Assembly (NCBI GenBank): GCA_905221605.1 | Contig: CAJNDS010002342.1 | Coordinates: forward strand, 62,001 to 126,000 | Direction: 5' to 3' | DNA from: Symbiodinium natans | Lineage: Eukaryota > Sar > Dinophyceae > Suessiales > Symbiodiniaceae | DNA: 64,000 bases | In this document: positions 62,550-64,000 of the stretch, in pieces | Numbering within the stretch: the first letter of the stretch is position 1 | Layout: every line of letters starts with the position of its first letter | Program-made: the position numbers and the translations under genes | Notes under the pieces: model-generated | What the model saw: the letters and a program-made list of their open reading frames with translations, nothing else | What the model was told of the DNA's origin: nothing | Databases searched by the model: none

Positions 62550-62618
62550 GAGATGGCGAGTAAGATCGCAGATGGCAGTCCTGGTCGATCTCCAGGGAGG
62601 ACCCTCAGACAAGCATGG
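62550..62618 (+). CDS. Internal exon with telomere-unit donor, phase 0
   Basis: 69 bp after cccctgcag: EMASKIADGSPGRSPGRTLR QAW, then GTTTAGGG. Basic/Ser-Pro-rich. Confidence 0.57.
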
Positions 62619-62748
62619 GTTTAGGGTTAGGGTTTAGGGTTTAGGGTTTAGGTTTTGGGGTATGGGATTCGGCATCCAGGGAGTTTTTCGTGCAGAGGTT
62701 TAGTCGTTTTTCAAGGTACTTCACTTCGGAAGACTGGAGATCAACGAT

Positions 62749-62844
62749 ACAGGGTTTATACCCCCAAAAGGACACCCAATACAGACACTCACCAATATTA
62801 AACAGGAACCTCATATACACTCACCAAGCAATATAAACCCTGTT
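62749..62844. mobile_element. Short element with 12-bp terminal inverted repeats
   Basis: acagggtttata at the left end and tataaaccctgt at the right end are exact reverse complements, 96 bp overall. AT-rich centre with two cactcacca words. Confidence 0.55.
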
Positions 62845-62880
62845 TCATGTCGGATGGGGGTCTTGCCTCTGAAGCCTCAG

Positions 62881-63100
62881 GGCTGGCGATCTGTTGTATT
62901 GGAAGGGAGCCTATCCACAAAAGCTTCAAAAAAACTAGTGCGTACAATCAGGGTTAGGGTCTAGGGTTTAGGGTCTAGGGTTTAGGGTCTAGGGTTTAGG
63001 GTTTAGGGTTTTTTAGGGCTTGCGATCCGTCGTTTTGGAAGGGCGCTTGTCCACAAAATCCTGGGGGGGCCAGGGCTTGCAACTTGTCATGTTGGATGCA
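62881..63100 (+). repeat. Diverged direct repeats separated by TTTAGGG units
   Basis: gatctgttgtattggaaggg with tatccacaaaa (about 62888) recurs as gatccgtcgttttggaaggg with tgtccacaaaa (about 63022); a weaker third copy starts near 63071. The array 62950-63010 lies between the first two. Confidence 0.6.
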
Positions 63101-63319
63101 ATCAACCTAAATATTCGACTTGCATATGCATATGAATATTGTTGCTTTGGGACACGGGAGGGGTCATAGCTGCAGAGTCGTCAGCAAACGGGGATGTGTT
63201 AGGGGTTAGGGTTTAGGGGTTTAGGGCCGAAGATTTTTGGGGTTTTAGGAAGTTAAGGGCAGAGGGTTTGCTCTTATGTGTGTTCTCTTGTGCAATTTGT
63301 TTGTGGTGCGGACCTGCAG

Positions 63320-63432
63320 CTCTCACTGCCATCGAAGCCTCCAATCCCAGGAGTCAGCAGCACATACTCGACCAGCTCGCACAGGTGGTTCCGCTTGCCG
63401 CAGAGAAAGTGGTGATTCTCGAGCCTGTATAG
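63320..63432 (+). CDS. Terminal exon, helical repeat-like
   Basis: Acceptor gacctgcag ends at 63319. Frame LTAIEASNPRSQQHILDQLA, then QVVPLAAEKVVILEPV to TAG in unique DNA. The pattern resembles a helical hairpin of HEAT/ARM type, but the piece is too short to assign. Confidence 0.55.
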
Positions 63433-64000
63433 GGGTTAGGGTGGAGGGTTTTGGGTTTGTATAGGCATGTTTCATCTGAGTCCTATGGTGCAAGTGTTTA
63501 CTTCTCGCGACGGGGATGCTAGCCAGCGCTCGCCTCACACTTGAGCCACTGCTCGACTGCAGGTCGCATATCCCGAAGCACACTTAAGCCTCAACCCTAA
63601 ACCACAGCCCTCAAACCTGGTTTGGGAAGGGGGTTAAGGGATACGAGTTTAGGGCTCAGGGTCTGGCAAGAGCTAGTTCGATGGAAAACCCGAAAGCCTA
63701 GTGCGTTTGGGGCGAAGGGCCACGAGGATTCTAGGACACGGTGCTGGAAAGGGAGAGAGTAACCCTCAACCGCAACCCGCACACACCTTGAGCCCTGCAA
63801 GCTTAACCGTTCTCCCACGAGAGCACTCAGTAAGCACGTAAACCCCGAGTCCCCGCAATCTTCCAACCTCCCAGAGGCCTCGAAACACGCAGAGAACAGA
63901 CCCCCTGGGCGGGGTCCTTAAGCTGAATGAGGGTCCCTGGTTCTTCCTGCACCAAAGAGGGTTCCTAAGCAACTAGAAGCCTTGAACCCCTGAGCCCCTA
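63433..64000. other. Unique DNA to the window end, no supported exon
   Basis: ORFs of 60-90 codons on both strands overlap; none has splice sites or a recognisable product. Confidence 0.3.

Noticed and set aside
1-64000. Possible misassembly of telomere-rich reads as the sole cause of the pattern
   Set aside because: Not excluded, but exons with correct splice sites lie between the arrays and duplicated segments differ in many small ways, which a simple collapse or chimera would not produce. Long-read confirmation would settle it.
1-64000. tRNA, rRNA or spliced-leader RNA genes
   Set aside because: No cloverleaf or rRNA core sequence was noticed by eye, and the leader match at 5039 lacks a following GT donor. 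A covariance-model scan was not possible.

Overview
This window looks like nuclear DNA of a eukaryotic alga, most likely a dinoflagellate. There are no bacterial-style genes, operons, ribosome binding sites, rRNA or tRNA genes. Three things point to a dinoflagellate. (1) A 16-base exact match to the 3' part of the dinoflagellate trans-spliced leader lies on the minus strand at 5039-5054, just upstream of an ATG-started ORF. (2) More than 100 blocks of the TTTAGGG/CCCTAAA telomere-type repeat are spread through the whole window. (3) Short coding pieces all read on the plus strand, with cag acceptors and GT, GC or possibly GA donors. The species cannot be named from this.

Most long ORFs in the window are repeat shadows. 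The real signal is a chain of short (30-200 bp) plus-strand islands with good codon structure, many bounded by cag and gt, separated by telomere-type arrays. Islands are usually preceded by the C-rich strand (CCCTAAA) and followed by the G-rich strand (TTTAGGG), so each intron would begin with UUUAGGG and end with CCCUAAA. In several places the repeat itself supplies the 5' splice site (exon, then GTTTAGGG). Nine exons with clear boundaries have lengths divisible by three and sit in phase 0, which supports real coding.

Layout. 0-5.1 kb: arrays, a decayed fragment of a eukaryotic RNA-dependent RNA polymerase (RDR) at 2398-2995, and a minus-strand retroposed-cDNA candidate headed by the spliced-leader relic. 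5-17.5 kb: scattered exons of unrecognised genes, an AT-rich microsatellite block (8.9-10.0 kb), and a telomere array flanked by a target-like duplication (11.6-12.0 kb). 17.5-32 kb: exons, foldback elements, a tandem module trapped between arrays (22.5-24.0 kb), and a 9-bp minisatellite (26.25-26.81 kb). 32-43 kb: exons plus a 1-kb CCCAAAA-type array. 43.7-47.9 kb: two diverged copies of one gene segment. 50.6-63.4 kb: micro-exons, several of coiled-coil type, including a tandemly repeated exon cassette (54.6-57.4 kb) in which one copy carries a 216-bp telomere array where the other has none.

Only the RDR fragment can be assigned to a protein family. Other exons are described by what is visible; gene boundaries, exon joining and products are uncertain. 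Reading into any telomere array meets a stop within about 21 bases in every frame, so a stop codon formed by array sequence is weak evidence for a true gene end.
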